A DNA stretch of 64,000 nt from Pararhizobium mangrovi (GCF_006516965.1 NZ_VHLH01000003.1:1-64000), one strand, 5' to 3'. Positions 39,986-48,752 are shown, counted from the stretch's first letter. The notes: generated by a model not told the origin, from the letters alone. A program made the numbers and translations.

Positions 39986-41311
39986 ATGATGTCAACGAAG
40001 ATTTCCAGGCATGCCGGCCTTGGCGCGCGTGTCGCCGGCGTCGCGCTTTTGGCCATCACGAGCCTCGTGGCCACAGCCAGCGCGCAACAGGGTTTCGACT
40101 GGAAGGCGCACAAGGGCGATACCGTTTCCTTTCTTGCCAACAACAATCCCGTCGCCACGGCGATCCTCAAGCACCAGGACGAGTTCGAGAAGCTTACCGG
40201 CATCACGCTGAAGGTCGACAAGTACCAGGAACAGCAGATGCGCCAGCGCCTGCTGACGGTGATGAACGCCCACAGCGACGAGGTCGACGTCTTCATGACG
40301 CTGCCTTCGCGCGAGGGCAAGCAGTTCGCCGCCGCCGGTTGGTACGAGGACCTGACGCCCTATACGAAGCAGAAGGTCACGTCGGACTACGATTTCAATG
40401 ACCTGAGCCCCGCGCTCGTCAAGGCGGCGACGTTCGACGGCGTCTTCACCGGCGTTCCGCTGAACATCGAAGGGCCGTTGCTCTACTATCGCACCGACGT
40501 CTTCAAGGATTGCGGCGTCTCTCCGCCCGAAAGCATCGACCAGATTGGCGACGTGGCGAAGAAGCTCAAATCGTGCAAGTCGAACATGACGGCGTTTGCC
40601 TCTCGCGGGCTGAAGCCGGCATTGCCCTACACCTTCAGCGTTTTCCTGCACAATATGGGCGGTTCGTACATGAAGGACGGCAAGTCCAACCTGTGCTCGC
40701 CGGAGGGCAAGAAGGCGCTTTCGGCCTATGCCGACCTGTTGAAGACCTACGGGCCGCGCGGTGTCGTCAACTATAGCTTCTATCAGCTTACCACACTCTA
40801 TCGTTCCGGCCGCTCGGCAATGTCGTTCGAATCGTCGAACGAATTTCCCTCGATCATGGAGGGCGGCGCGCGTCTGAAGGATACCGGAATCATGCCGCTT
40901 CCTAAGGGTGCGGGCGGGTCGCATCCGACCTCGATCGGCTGGGCGCTCGCCATCTCGAAGTTCAGCGACGACCCGGACGCGGCCTGGTACTTCGTCCAGT
41001 GGGCGACGAGCCCGCAGATGCAGGCGAAGCTCGCCGTGGACGGAATCGCGCCGCCGCGCAAGTCGGTCTCGCAGAATGCCGACTACAGGAAATGGCTCCA
41101 GCAGCAGCCGATCCGTCAGGACTGGCAGAAGGCGATCGACCATCTCGCGGCCGAGGGTACCTCCGAGGTCGGATATCCGATCGTCCAGAACCCGGAATCG
41201 CGCGAATACATCGGCCAGGCCGTCGACAGCATCCTGCTCGGCGACGCCAGCGTCGATCAGGCCTGCAAGCAGGCCGACCAGCAGCTCGATCAGCTGATCC
41301 AGCAGCAGTAG
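39986..41311 (+). CDS. ABC sugar-type solute-binding protein (unit C, copy 2)
   Basis: 441 residues, a close homologue of the protein at 26846 along its whole length. Long identical runs occur, for example in TAFASRGLKPALPYTFSV, and the same four cysteines are present. A Sec signal ends near residue 34 (TASAQQ). A very strong ribosome site (GGGAGGAGGAG) precedes the ATG. No permease or ATPase gene follows, so it probably shares the membrane complex encoded at 28385-32186. It is divergent from lacI and followed by an SDR gene. It may bind an anomer, a glycoside or a related ligand. Confidence 0.9.
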   Translation: MMSTKISRHAGLGARVAGVALLAITSLVATASAQQGFDWKAHKGDTVSFLANNNPVATAILKHQDEFEKLTGITLKVDKYQEQQMRQRLLTVMNAHSDEVDVFMTLPSREGKQFAAAGWYEDLTPYTKQKVTSDYDFNDLSPALVKAATFDGVFTGVPLNIEGPLLYYRTDVFKDCGVSPPESIDQIGDVAKKLKSCKSNMTAFASRGLKPALPYTFSVFLHNMGGSYMKDGKSNLCSPEGKKALSAYADLLKTYGPRGVVNYSFYQLTTLYRSGRSAMSFESSNEFPSIMEGGARLKDTGIMPLPKGAGGSHPTSIGWALAISKFSDDPDAAWYFVQWATSPQMQAKLAVDGIAPPRKSVSQNADYRKWLQQQPIRQDWQKAIDHLAAEGTSEVGYPIVQNPESREYIGQAVDSILLGDASVDQACKQADQQLDQLIQQQ

Positions 41312-41374
41312 GCGCGAGCCTTCCCGGGCGGCCGGCCAACGGGTCCGGCCGCCCGCCTTCCGGAGTAAATGATC

Positions 41375-42115
41375 ATGACGCAGTCAGCGGCGTTTCGCCT
41401 GCATGACGGGTTTCGTGCCGTCGTCGTCGGTGGTGCGGGCGGCATCGGCCAGCCCATCGCCGAACTTTTCGCAGAACTCGGTGCCTCGGTCGTCGCGACG
41501 GCTGCCAGCGATGACGAGGCGGCAGCGTCGAAGCTGCACCGGATCGCCGGCGTCGAGGTCGAGCCGCTCGACATCACGGACGACGAAGCGGTCGACGGTT
41601 TCGCTGCGCGCTTCGACGGTCTCGATGCGCTCGTCAACTGCGCGGGGATCCTTCGCCGCGACGAGGAGTACCGGCGCGAAGTCTTCCGCCGCGTGCTCGA
41701 TATCAACCTGACCGGCACGTTCAGCATGTGCGAGGCGCTGAGGCCCGCCCTTGCCACGCGTCAGGGCGCGATCGTCAATATCGCCTCGATGAATGCCTAC
41801 ACGGCCCTGCCGCGGCTGCCCGCCTACTGCGCGAGCAAGGCCGGCATCGTCATGCTGACGAAGAGCTTGGCCCATGCCTGGGCCGGGCAGGGGATCCGCG
41901 TGAACGCCGTCGCACCCGGCTTCATCGAAACGGCGCTCAACGCCGAAGGCCGCAAGGAAGCGGCACACTACCAGAGGATCGCCGAACGTACCGCCTTCAA
42001 GCGCTGGGGGCAGCCGGACGAAGTCGCCGGCGCGGTCGTGTTCCTGACCATGCCTGAAGCCGGCTACGTCACCGGCACGGTGCTCGCCGTCGACGGCGGC
42101 TATCTGGCCGGGTGA
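41375..42115 (+). CDS. Short-chain dehydrogenase/reductase (SDR)
   Basis: 246 residues, classical SDR. The cofactor motif is VVVGGAGGIGQPIAELF, then NCAG, and the catalytic Ser/Tyr/Lys triad in IVNIASMN and YCASKAG. The C-terminal stretch VTGTVLAVDGG is typical. In the sulfo-ED pathway an SDR oxidises sulfoquinovose to its lactone, and sugar dehydrogenases of this kind are common in sugar-acid routes, so a role upstream of the enolase-type dehydratase is plausible (inference). ATG 41375 is preferred to 41369 because GGAG is then nine bases away. Confidence 0.88.
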   Translation: MTQSAAFRLHDGFRAVVVGGAGGIGQPIAELFAELGASVVATAASDDEAAASKLHRIAGVEVEPLDITDDEAVDGFAARFDGLDALVNCAGILRRDEEYRREVFRRVLDINLTGTFSMCEALRPALATRQGAIVNIASMNAYTALPRLPAYCASKAGIVMLTKSLAHAWAGQGIRVNAVAPGFIETALNAEGRKEAAHYQRIAERTAFKRWGQPDEVAGAVVFLTMPEAGYVTGTVLAVDGGYLAG

Positions 42116-42303
42116 GAGCGAAACCGGAACTCGTTCCGATCGTATCGCGCCCGGCTTTCGCCTTTTGGCGAGTGTCTTCCCGAGACCCCGGCACGAAGTC
42201 GGTTCTTCCCCGGGCAGCCCATCCGAACATGGGCGAACGACGCAGCAGTCCTTCGCTGTCGATTCCGGTCCCTTTGCTTCCAGCCTGACGGCTTCGCGGT
42301 GCG

Positions 42304-43035
42304 CTACCGCAGCTTGACGCCGTAATGGACGGTGCGGGTCAGGCAGCGGGACCAGCGCAGTTCGACCGGCTGGGCTTCGAGGTCGCGGGCGAGGCGGCTG
42401 ATGAGGAGGAGGGGTTCGCCTTCCGGGCATTTGAGGTGGGAAGCATCGCGTGCGGAGGCGGAGATGGCCTTCAGGCGCTCCTCGCTCTGGGCGATCGTGA
42501 TGCCCCAGCGTTTCGAATAGAGTTCGTAGACGTTGTTCGGGATCGTCTCGAGCGTGTCGAGGCCCTCGAACCGGGTTACCGGAAGGGTGATCGTCTCGAC
42601 GATGATCGGCGCGTCGGCGAAGGAGCGGACGCGCTCGATGCGCCATACCTTCGCACGGCGGGAGAGTGCGAGCGGTTCCGCCTCGGCTGCCGTGGGCGTC
42701 GTCTTCGAAAGCTTCAGAACGGTCGACTGGGGAAAGGTGACCGTGCCGCTGTCGGGCTTCAGGTGGAAGAACTGGAACAGGATGCGCGATTCCTCGGGCA
42801 CCGTGACGAACGTTCCGCGCCCCTGCCGGCGAACGAGCAGGTTTTCCGACGTCATCGCGTCGAGCGCCTTGCGCACCGTGCCCTGGCTGACCTTCAGCTC
42901 CTGCGCGAGCTCGAATTCGCTCGGCAACGCCATTCCCGGTGGCCACGTGCCGTCCACGAGCCGGCGGATCAGGCGATCCTTCACCTGCGCGTAGAGCGGT
43001 TTGAAACCGACGGCCGGTTCGATTTCCTGCGCCAT
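42304..43035 (-). CDS. GntR-family regulator (HutC subfamily), probable controller of the sulfolactate operon
   Basis: 243 residues. An N-terminal winged helix (LPSEFELAQELKVSQGTVRKALDAM) is followed by a UTRA effector domain from about residue 95. It is divergent from suyA. The shared 187-bp gap holds a perfect 14-bp palindrome of the GT...AC kind bound by HutC-type regulators. The ligand may be sulfolactate or a related intermediate (inference). Confidence 0.9.
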   Translation of the reverse strand: MAQEIEPAVGFKPLYAQVKDRLIRRLVDGTWPPGMALPSEFELAQELKVSQGTVRKALDAMTSENLLVRRQGRGTFVTVPEESRILFQFFHLKPDSGTVTFPQSTVLKLSKTTPTAAEAEPLALSRRAKVWRIERVRSFADAPIIVETITLPVTRFEGLDTLETIPNNVYELYSKRWGITIAQSEERLKAISASARDASHLKCPEGEPLLLISRLARDLEAQPVELRWSRCLTRTVHYGVKLR

Positions 43036-43144
43036 GGCATGTCCTTTCGTCGGTTCGAAGATTCCCGCCGGCCGCTATCGCGAACGATCGTCGGCCGGAA
43101 TCCACCCGGCCATCCGATGGTCCGCGCAGGATACCAGTTTCCGG

Positions 43145-43174
43145 TTGACACGGCCAGAAAATTGTATCTTATGT
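43145..43174 (+). promoter_or_regulatory. Promoter of the suyA operon
   Basis: TTGACA at 43145 is a consensus -35 box. A -10 region around TTATGT (43169) follows after about 18 bases. The GntR-type palindrome overlaps its downstream edge. Confidence 0.5.
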
Positions 43175-43186
43175 CTTATATAAGAC
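43173..43186. promoter_or_regulatory. GntR-type operator upstream of suyA
   Basis: GTCTTATATAAGAC is a perfect 14-bp palindrome, 36 bases before the suyA start, beginning at the putative -10 box. Its GT-N-TA...TA-N-AC character fits HutC-type GntR proteins, one of which is encoded divergently next door. Confidence 0.65.
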
Positions 43187-43222
43187 CTGTCCCGAAAACG
43201 ACCAACGAGGGAGGAGATCGCC

Positions 43223-43510
43223 TTGAGCATTCCGCACCTGCTTGTCCACGATCCCAAGGATAACGTCGGCGTCGTCGTCGTCGAAGGCCTGACGGCCGGC
43301 ACGACGATGCTGTGCGTGGTCACGCACGACAATTCCAGTTTCGAGCTTCAGTCCAAGAACGACGTGCCGATCGGCCACAAGATCGCGCTCGGCGACGTTT
43401 CCAACGGCGATACCGCCATCAAGTACGGCGAGGACATCGGCAAGTTCGTCGCCGACGTGAAGAAGGGCGAACACGTGCACGTCCACAATCTCAAGACCAA
43501 GCGCTGGTAG
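43223..43510 (+). CDS. suyA: Sulfolactate sulfo-lyase small subunit SuyA (UxaA/SAF domain)
   Basis: 95-residue SAF-domain protein, homologous to the N-terminal part of altronate dehydratase (UxaA). Features are LVHDPKDNVGVVVVEGL, VPIGHKIALGDVSNGD and the C-terminal HVHVHNLKTKRW. With SuyB it should split (R)-3-sulfolactate to pyruvate and sulfite. I favour SuyA over a sugar-acid dehydratase because the two subunits are separate and the operon contains the two sulfolactate dehydrogenases. The start is TTG, supported by GGGAGGAG seven bases upstream. suyB follows after 12 bases. Confidence 0.85.
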   Translation: MSIPHLLVHDPKDNVGVVVVEGLTAGTTMLCVVTHDNSSFELQSKNDVPIGHKIALGDVSNGDTAIKYGEDIGKFVADVKKGEHVHVHNLKTKRW

Positions 43511-43522
43511 GGGGCGAAGACG

Positions 43523-44701
43523 ATGGCATCCACCTATTCAAATCTGACCTTCGACGGCTACCGGCGTGAAAACGGCCGGGTCGGCGTGCGCAACCACGTC
43601 GTCATCCTGCCCGTCGACGACATTTCCAACGCGGCCTGCGAGGCCGTGGCCAACAACATCAAGGGCACCATCGCCCTGCCGCACGCCTATGGCCGGTTGC
43701 AGTTCGGCGAGGATCTCGACCTGCATTTCCGCACCATGATCGGCACCGGCGCCAACCCGAACGTCGCCGCGGTCATCGTCATCGGCATCGAGCCTGGCTG
43801 GACCAAGCGGATCGTCGACGGCATTGCCGAGACCGGCAAGCCCGTCGAAGGCTTCTCGATCGAGCAGAACGGCGACCTGAAGACCATCATGGACGCTTCG
43901 CGCAAGGCGAAGGAGTTCGTGCAGTGGGCGACCGAACTTCGACGCGAGGAGTGCCCGATCGGCGATCTGTGGATCTCGACGAAGTGCGGCGAGAGCGACA
44001 CGACCACCGGTCTCGGCTCCTGCCCGACGGTCGGCAACATGTACGACAAGCTCCTGCCGGAGGGCATCTACGGCGTCTTCGGCGAGACCTCCGAGATCAC
44101 CGGCGCGGAACACATCTGCAAGGCGCGCGCCATCAATCCGGAAGTCGGCGAGCGCTGGTACCAGATGTGGAAGGCCTATCAGGACGACGTGATCGAGCCA
44201 TTCAAGGTCAACGATCTTTCCGAATCGCAGCCGACCAAGGGCAACATCGAAGGCGGGCTGACGACCATCGAGGAAAAGGCGCTCGGCAACCTCGAGAAGA
44301 TGGGCAACAACCAGTTCCTCGACATTCTCGATCCGGCGGAGCAGCCGAAGGGCGGCAACGGCCTCTACTACATGGATACGTCGTCGGCCGCGGCCGAATG
44401 CGTGACGCTGATGGCGGCCGGCGGATACGTCATCCATACCTTCCCGACGGGGCAGGGCAACATCGTCGGCAATCCGATCGTGCCCGTCGTCAAGATCTCG
44501 GCCAACCCGCGAACGGTGCGCACGATGAGCGAGCACATCGACGTCGACGTCACCGGCATCCTGCGCCGCGACATGACGATGGACGAGGCCGGCGACGCGC
44601 TGATCGAGAATGTCCGTCGCACGGCGAACGGGCGGCTGACCGCCGCCGAAGCGCTCGGCCATCGCGAGTTCGTCATGACGAAGCTTTACCGCAGCGCGTA
44701 A
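43523..44701 (+). CDS. suyB: Sulfolactate sulfo-lyase large subunit SuyB
   Basis: 392 residues, homologous to the catalytic part of altronate/galactarate dehydratases (UxaA C-terminal family). Motifs include [49 protein letters not shown] and [13 protein letters not shown] recognise this as the SuyB form known from Paracoccus and Chromohalobacter. It desulfonates (R)-sulfolactate to pyruvate and sulfite with SuyA. Sulfite would then need oxidation or export; no gene for that is seen in the window. Confidence 0.87.
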   Translation: MASTYSNLTFDGYRRENGRVGVRNHVVILPVDDISNAACEAVANNIKGTIALPHAYGRLQFGEDLDLHFRTMIGTGANPNVAAVIVIGIEPGWTKRIVDGIAETGKPVEGFSIEQNGDLKTIMDASRKAKEFVQWATELRREECPIGDLWISTKCGESDTTTGLGSCPTVGNMYDKLLPEGIYGVFGETSEITGAEHICKARAINPEVGERWYQMWKAYQDDVIEPFKVNDLSESQPTKGNIEGGLTTIEEKALGNLEKMGNNQFLDILDPAEQPKGGNGLYYMDTSSAAAECVTLMAAGGYVIHTFPTGQGNIVGNPIVPVVKISANPRTVRTMSEHIDVDVTGILRRDMTMDEAGDALIENVRRTANGRLTAAEALGHREFVMTKLYRSA

Positions 44702-44797
44702 TTTCTAAAGCGGTAAAATAAAAGGAAACAGGATTGCGTGTGGAAGGAGGAAGCCACGTGCAGTCTTGTCCGGCTCGGAAAACCACTGGAGGATCTC

Positions 44798-45760
44798 ATG
44801 TTCAAACGACGTTCTTTCGTCGCTGGCGCGGTCGCTGCGGCCGCGCTTGCGGCGAGCCCTGCGCTGGCTCAGGACGATAACTTTCCCACGAAATCGGTCG
44901 ACTACGTCATTCCCTTCGGACCCGGCGGCGAGTCCGATGTCGCGGCCAGGATGCAGCAGCCCTTCTTCCAGAAGGAGTTCGGCCAGGATCTCGTCATTTC
45001 CTACAAGGAAGGCGGCGGCGGCGCCGTCGGCTGGTCGAGGCTGAACGGGCTGAAAGGCGACGGCTACACGGTGATGGGCGTCAATCTGCCCCATATCATC
45101 ATCCAGCCCGCACAGAAGAACGTCGGCTACAAGACGGACGATATCGTACCGATCTACTGGTTCCAGTTCACGCCGAACGCGATCGTCGTGCCGGCGGATT
45201 CGAAGTTCAAGACGCTGCAGGACCTCATCGACTTCGCGAAGAAGAATCCCGGTCGCGTGACCATGGCCGGCACGGGCAAGGGCACCGCCAACCAGCTCGC
45301 CGCCACCCAGTTCGACGACCTTGCCGGCATCAAGACCACCTATGTGCCGTTCAAGGGCACCGGTGCGGCGATGACGGCGGTTCTCGGCAACCAGGTCCAG
45401 GCGGAGTGGGGATACACCACCGTCGGTGCGGCGCAGGGCGACAAGGTGCGGCTTCTCGCCGTCGCCATGGACGAACGTCATCCGCTCTTTCCCGATGTCC
45501 CGACCCTCAAGGAGAAGGGCTTCGACATGACCGGCGGCGCCTATCGCGGCATTGCCGTGCCAAAGTCGGTGTCGGAAGAGCGCCGCAAGACGCTTTCCGA
45601 CATGTTCGCGAAGATCAATCACGACAAGGACTTCAGAAAGAAGATGCTGGATGCGGGCTTCGCGCTGATCGACGTGCCCTACAGCGACATGCAGTCCTTC
45701 ATGGACAAGCAGAAGAAGCAGGATCTTTCTGCAGCCAAGGATGCAGGCATCCTGAAATAG
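44798..45760 (+). CDS. TTT binding protein, TctC/Bug family, probable sulfolactate uptake (unit D)
   Basis: 320-residue periplasmic Bug-type protein. The N-terminus FKRRSFVAGAVAAAALAAS resembles a twin-arginine signal with cleavage after ALA near residue 24. The binding-fold motif is VDYVIPFGPGGESDVAARM. GGAGG lies six bases before the ATG. Its place between suyB and a TTT permease suggests sulfolactate or a related sulfonate as ligand. In Chromohalobacter a TTT-type system is linked to sulfolactate uptake (family knowledge, recalled). Confidence 0.88.
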   Translation: MFKRRSFVAGAVAAAALAASPALAQDDNFPTKSVDYVIPFGPGGESDVAARMQQPFFQKEFGQDLVISYKEGGGGAVGWSRLNGLKGDGYTVMGVNLPHIIIQPAQKNVGYKTDDIVPIYWFQFTPNAIVVPADSKFKTLQDLIDFAKKNPGRVTMAGTGKGTANQLAATQFDDLAGIKTTYVPFKGTGAAMTAVLGNQVQAEWGYTTVGAAQGDKVRLLAVAMDERHPLFPDVPTLKEKGFDMTGGAYRGIAVPKSVSEERRKTLSDMFAKINHDKDFRKKMLDAGFALIDVPYSDMQSFMDKQKKQDLSAAKDAGILK

Positions 45761-45833
45761 GCGTGCGCAAGCGGGTCTATACGCCGGGCGGCCATCGCCC
45801 GGCGGCTCTCTTCGATCAATCCAGGGAAAACCC

Positions 45834-47804
45834 ATGCACGGCCTGGACAATTTCGTCGATGCGCTGACGCCCATCAATCTTGCCTTCGCCCTGTTCGGCG
45901 TCGCCGCGGGAACGATCATCGGGGCCATCCCCGGCCTGACCGCGACCATGGCGGTGGCCGTGCTCGTTCCCCTGACCTTCACGCTCGATCCGGCCTCGGC
46001 ACTGATCCTCCTCGGCGCGATCTATACCGGGGCGATCTACGGCGGGGCCTATTCGGCCATCCTTCTCAATACGCCCGGTACGCCGTCGGCCATTCCGACG
46101 ACGTTCGACGGCTACCCGATGGCAAAGCAGGGCAATGGCGATCTGGCGGTGACGCTGTCGTGCCTCGCATCGGTCGTCGGCGGGCTCGTGGGCGCGGCCG
46201 CGCTGCTCCTTCTCGCGCCGCCGCTTTCCAACGTGGCGCTCGCCTTCGGCCCGGTCGAATATTTCTGGCTGGCGATCTTCGGTCTCTCGCTGATCGCGGC
46301 CCTTTCGGAAGGCAACGTCTTCAAGGGGCTGGCGGGCGGTGCCTTCGGCCTCCTTCTCTCGACGATCGGCGTCGCGGAAGTTTCCGCCGACGTGCGGTTG
46401 ACCTTCGGCATCCATATCCTGCTCGGCGGTATCGAAGTCGTCGCCGCGCTGATCGGCCTCTACTGCATTCCGGTGCTGATCGACCTCGCGGCCCATTCCG
46501 AACGGCATCTCGATCTCGAGGATTCGCCGCGTGGCTTCCGGCTCGCGGAAGCGGTCCGCGTCATGGTCGCCAACAAGTTCAACGTCGCGCGCTCGTCGAT
46601 CATCGGCACGATCGTCGGCATCCTGCCGGGCGCCGGTGGCTCGGTCGCGGGTCTCGTATCCTATTCGGAAGCGCGACGGACCGCGCGCGCGGACCAGCGC
46701 TACGGGTCCGGCGAGCCGGGGGGCGTGATCGCGTCGGAATCGGCCAACAACGCGACCGTCGGCGGCGGCCTCATCCCGACGCTGGTGCTCGGCATTCCCG
46801 GTACACCGCCGGACGCGATCATTCTCGGCGCGCTCCTCGTCCAGGGCGTGCACATCGGCCCGACGCTCTTCGCCAACCAGGGTGCCATCGTCTATACGTT
46901 CGTCTGGGGGCTCTTCCTGGCGACGGTGCTGATGCTGCCGGTCGGCCTCCTGATCGGGCGCTACGCCTACAAGTCGATCCTCAACGTTCCGAAGCCGCTT
47001 CTCGTTGCCGGCGTCGCCTTCATGACGATCATCGGTTCCTACGCCATCCGCAACAGTTCTGCGGACGTGGCGATCATGGTGATCCTCGGCCTGGCGGGCT
47101 GGGTCCTGTCGCGGTTTCGCTTTTCCGTCTCGCCGATCGTGCTCGGGCTCATCCTCGGTCCGATCGCCGAGCAGGGCTTCGTGCAGGGATGGACTATCGG
47201 CTCGGCCATCGGCAACGTGCCGGCGATGTTCTTCGGGCGTCCGCTGTCGCTGGCAGTAATCGCCTTCACGCTGCTGACGCTCCTGTGGCCGGTCTACCGT
47301 GCGCGGCGAAACCGCGTCGCGATGGCCGCAGGCGACGAAGCGCCCGCCATCGAGCGCAGCGGTCCGCAATGGGGCAGTGCCGCCATCTCCGTCCTCCTGA
47401 TCATCTTCGGCCTGCTCGCGCTCAACGACGCACGCGGCTACACGGACTCCGACTCGCTGGTCTTTCCCGTTACCGTCGCGATCGGCCTGATCGTATTTGC
47501 CGGCATCGTGCTCGTCCGCTCTCTGCTGGGGCTCGGCGAGGCGAGCGAGGGGGACGGCGGATCGTTTCCCCGCCGCGCCATCCTCGTCCTGACGATGCTC
47601 GCATGTGCGCTGCTCATGGAAAGCTTCGGCTTCGTCGCCAGCTCGATCGCGCTCTTCGTCATCCTGACGCTCGTCGGTATGCACGAGCGCTGGACCGTGC
47701 GCACCGCCGTCATCTACGCCATCGCCGGGCTGGTGATCGTCTTCGGGTTCACCTGGCTCTTCCGCTCCGTGCTCGGCGTGCCCTTGCCCGTCATGAGTCT
47801 TTGA
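45834..47804 (+). CDS. TTT membrane protein, TctA fused to TctB (unit D)
   Basis: 656 residues. Residues 1-500 are a TctA channel subunit with about 12 hydrophobic segments and glycine motifs AAGTIIGAIPGLTATMAVA and GTIVGILPGAGGSVAG. From about residue 512 (QWGSAAISVLLIIFG) a TctB-like domain with four hydrophobic segments follows. The two subunits are separate genes in units A and B, so this is a natural fusion, not an assembly error: the frame is uninterrupted and the linker (residues 495-512) is hydrophilic. It would import the ligand of the adjacent TctC. Confidence 0.9.
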   Translation: MHGLDNFVDALTPINLAFALFGVAAGTIIGAIPGLTATMAVAVLVPLTFTLDPASALILLGAIYTGAIYGGAYSAILLNTPGTPSAIPTTFDGYPMAKQGNGDLAVTLSCLASVVGGLVGAAALLLLAPPLSNVALAFGPVEYFWLAIFGLSLIAALSEGNVFKGLAGGAFGLLLSTIGVAEVSADVRLTFGIHILLGGIEVVAALIGLYCIPVLIDLAAHSERHLDLEDSPRGFRLAEAVRVMVANKFNVARSSIIGTIVGILPGAGGSVAGLVSYSEARRTARADQRYGSGEPGGVIASESANNATVGGGLIPTLVLGIPGTPPDAIILGALLVQGVHIGPTLFANQGAIVYTFVWGLFLATVLMLPVGLLIGRYAYKSILNVPKPLLVAGVAFMTIIGSYAIRNSSADVAIMVILGLAGWVLSRFRFSVSPIVLGLILGPIAEQGFVQGWTIGSAIGNVPAMFFGRPLSLAVIAFTLLTLLWPVYRARRNRVAMAAGDEAPAIERSGPQWGSAAISVLLIIFGLLALNDARGYTDSDSLVFPVTVAIGLIVFAGIVLVRSLLGLGEASEGDGGSFPRRAILVLTMLACALLMESFGFVASSIALFVILTLVGMHERWTVRTAVIYAIAGLVIVFGFTWLFRSVLGVPLPVMSL

Positions 47805-47818
47805 GAGGAACGCACATC

Positions 47819-48751
47819 GTGAGCGAAATCATCATTACCGAGTTCATGGACGAGGCGGCGGTCGCGCTGCTTTCGGCGCGGCACGACACGCTCTATGACC
47901 CGTCGCTCGCCGACCGCCAGGACGCCATTCCCGAAATGGTCGCCGGTGCCAGGGCGCTGATCGTGCGTAACCGCACGAAGGTCGGCACGCCGATCCTCGA
48001 GGCGGGCGAAAAGCTTGCCTGTGTCGGCCGGCTCGGCGTCGGGCTCGACAACATCGACGTCGAGGCCTGCCGTGCACGGAGTGTGGCTGTCTATCCTGCG
48101 ACGGGGGCGAACGATCTCTCGGTCGCCGAATACGTCATGACGACGGCCGCCATGCTAATGCGCCACGCCTATCTTTCCACGAAGGACGTGATCGACGGCA
48201 AATGGCCCCGGCAGGCGCTTGCCGGCGGGGAACTGGCCGGACGCACTCTTGGCCTTGTCGGCTTCGGCTCGATCGCGCGCGAGATCGCGTGGCGCGCGCA
48301 CGCGCTCGGCATGACCATCCTCGCCTACGATCCGTTCTGCCCGCCCGATCACGAAGCCTGGCGTCTCGCCCACAACGTTTCGCTCGACAACGTTCTGGAA
48401 TCTTCCGACGTCGTTTCGCTCCATACGCCGCTGACGGATCAGACGCGCCATCTCATCGATGCGGCGAACCTGGCAAAAATGAAGCCGACCGCCGCGTTAA
48501 TCAACGCGGCGCGCGGGGGGATCGTCGACGAGACGGCGCTTGCCGAAGCGCTGAAGGCGGGCAAGCTCGCGGGTGCGGCGCTCGACGTCTTCGAGACCGA
48601 GCCGCTGACGGCCGAAGCGGGTGAGAAGTTCGCCGGCATCGCCAATCTGGTGCTGACGCCGCACATCGCAGGCGTGACCGAGGAATCGAACGTTCGCGTC
48701 AGCCGGATGATCGCCGAAAAGGTCCTGTCGCATCTCGAAGGGAACGCGTGA
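47819..48751 (+). CDS. slcC: D-2-hydroxyacid dehydrogenase family; probable (S)-sulfolactate dehydrogenase SlcC
   Basis: 310 residues, D-isomer-specific 2-hydroxyacid dehydrogenase fold (phosphoglycerate dehydrogenase-like). The NAD motif is LGLVGFGSIAREIA. The catalytic Arg is in INAARGGIVDE, and the Glu and His are in VFETEPL and LTPHIAG. In Chromohalobacter an enzyme of this kind, SlcC, oxidises (S)-sulfolactate to sulfopyruvate. The operon with suyAB and comC supports the same role. Starts with GTG 47819, with GAGAGGAA upstream. The comC start follows two bases after the stop. Confidence 0.82.
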   Translation: MSEIIITEFMDEAAVALLSARHDTLYDPSLADRQDAIPEMVAGARALIVRNRTKVGTPILEAGEKLACVGRLGVGLDNIDVEACRARSVAVYPATGANDLSVAEYVMTTAAMLMRHAYLSTKDVIDGKWPRQALAGGELAGRTLGLVGFGSIAREIAWRAHALGMTILAYDPFCPPDHEAWRLAHNVSLDNVLESSDVVSLHTPLTDQTRHLIDAANLAKMKPTAALINAARGGIVDETALAEALKAGKLAGAALDVFETEPLTAEAGEKFAGIANLVLTPHIAGVTEESNVRVSRMIAEKVLSHLEGNA

Positions 48752-48752
48752 C

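Noticed and set aside
43223-44701. Altronate dehydratase (uxaA) as identity of the two lyase genes
   Set aside because: Altronate dehydratase is usually one fused protein and would sit with uronate genes. Here the subunits are split and lie with two sulfolactate-type dehydrogenases, so suyAB is the better call.
45816-47684. 622-residue minus-strand reading frame
   Set aside because: It lies exactly opposite the TctA-TctB gene, is dominated by Asp/Arg/Glu runs and has no recognisable domain; it is a GC-rich shadow.
46160-48751. 863-residue plus-strand reading frame
   Set aside because: Its first two thirds are an out-of-frame shadow of the TctA-TctB gene. The real SlcC-type protein begins at GTG 47819.
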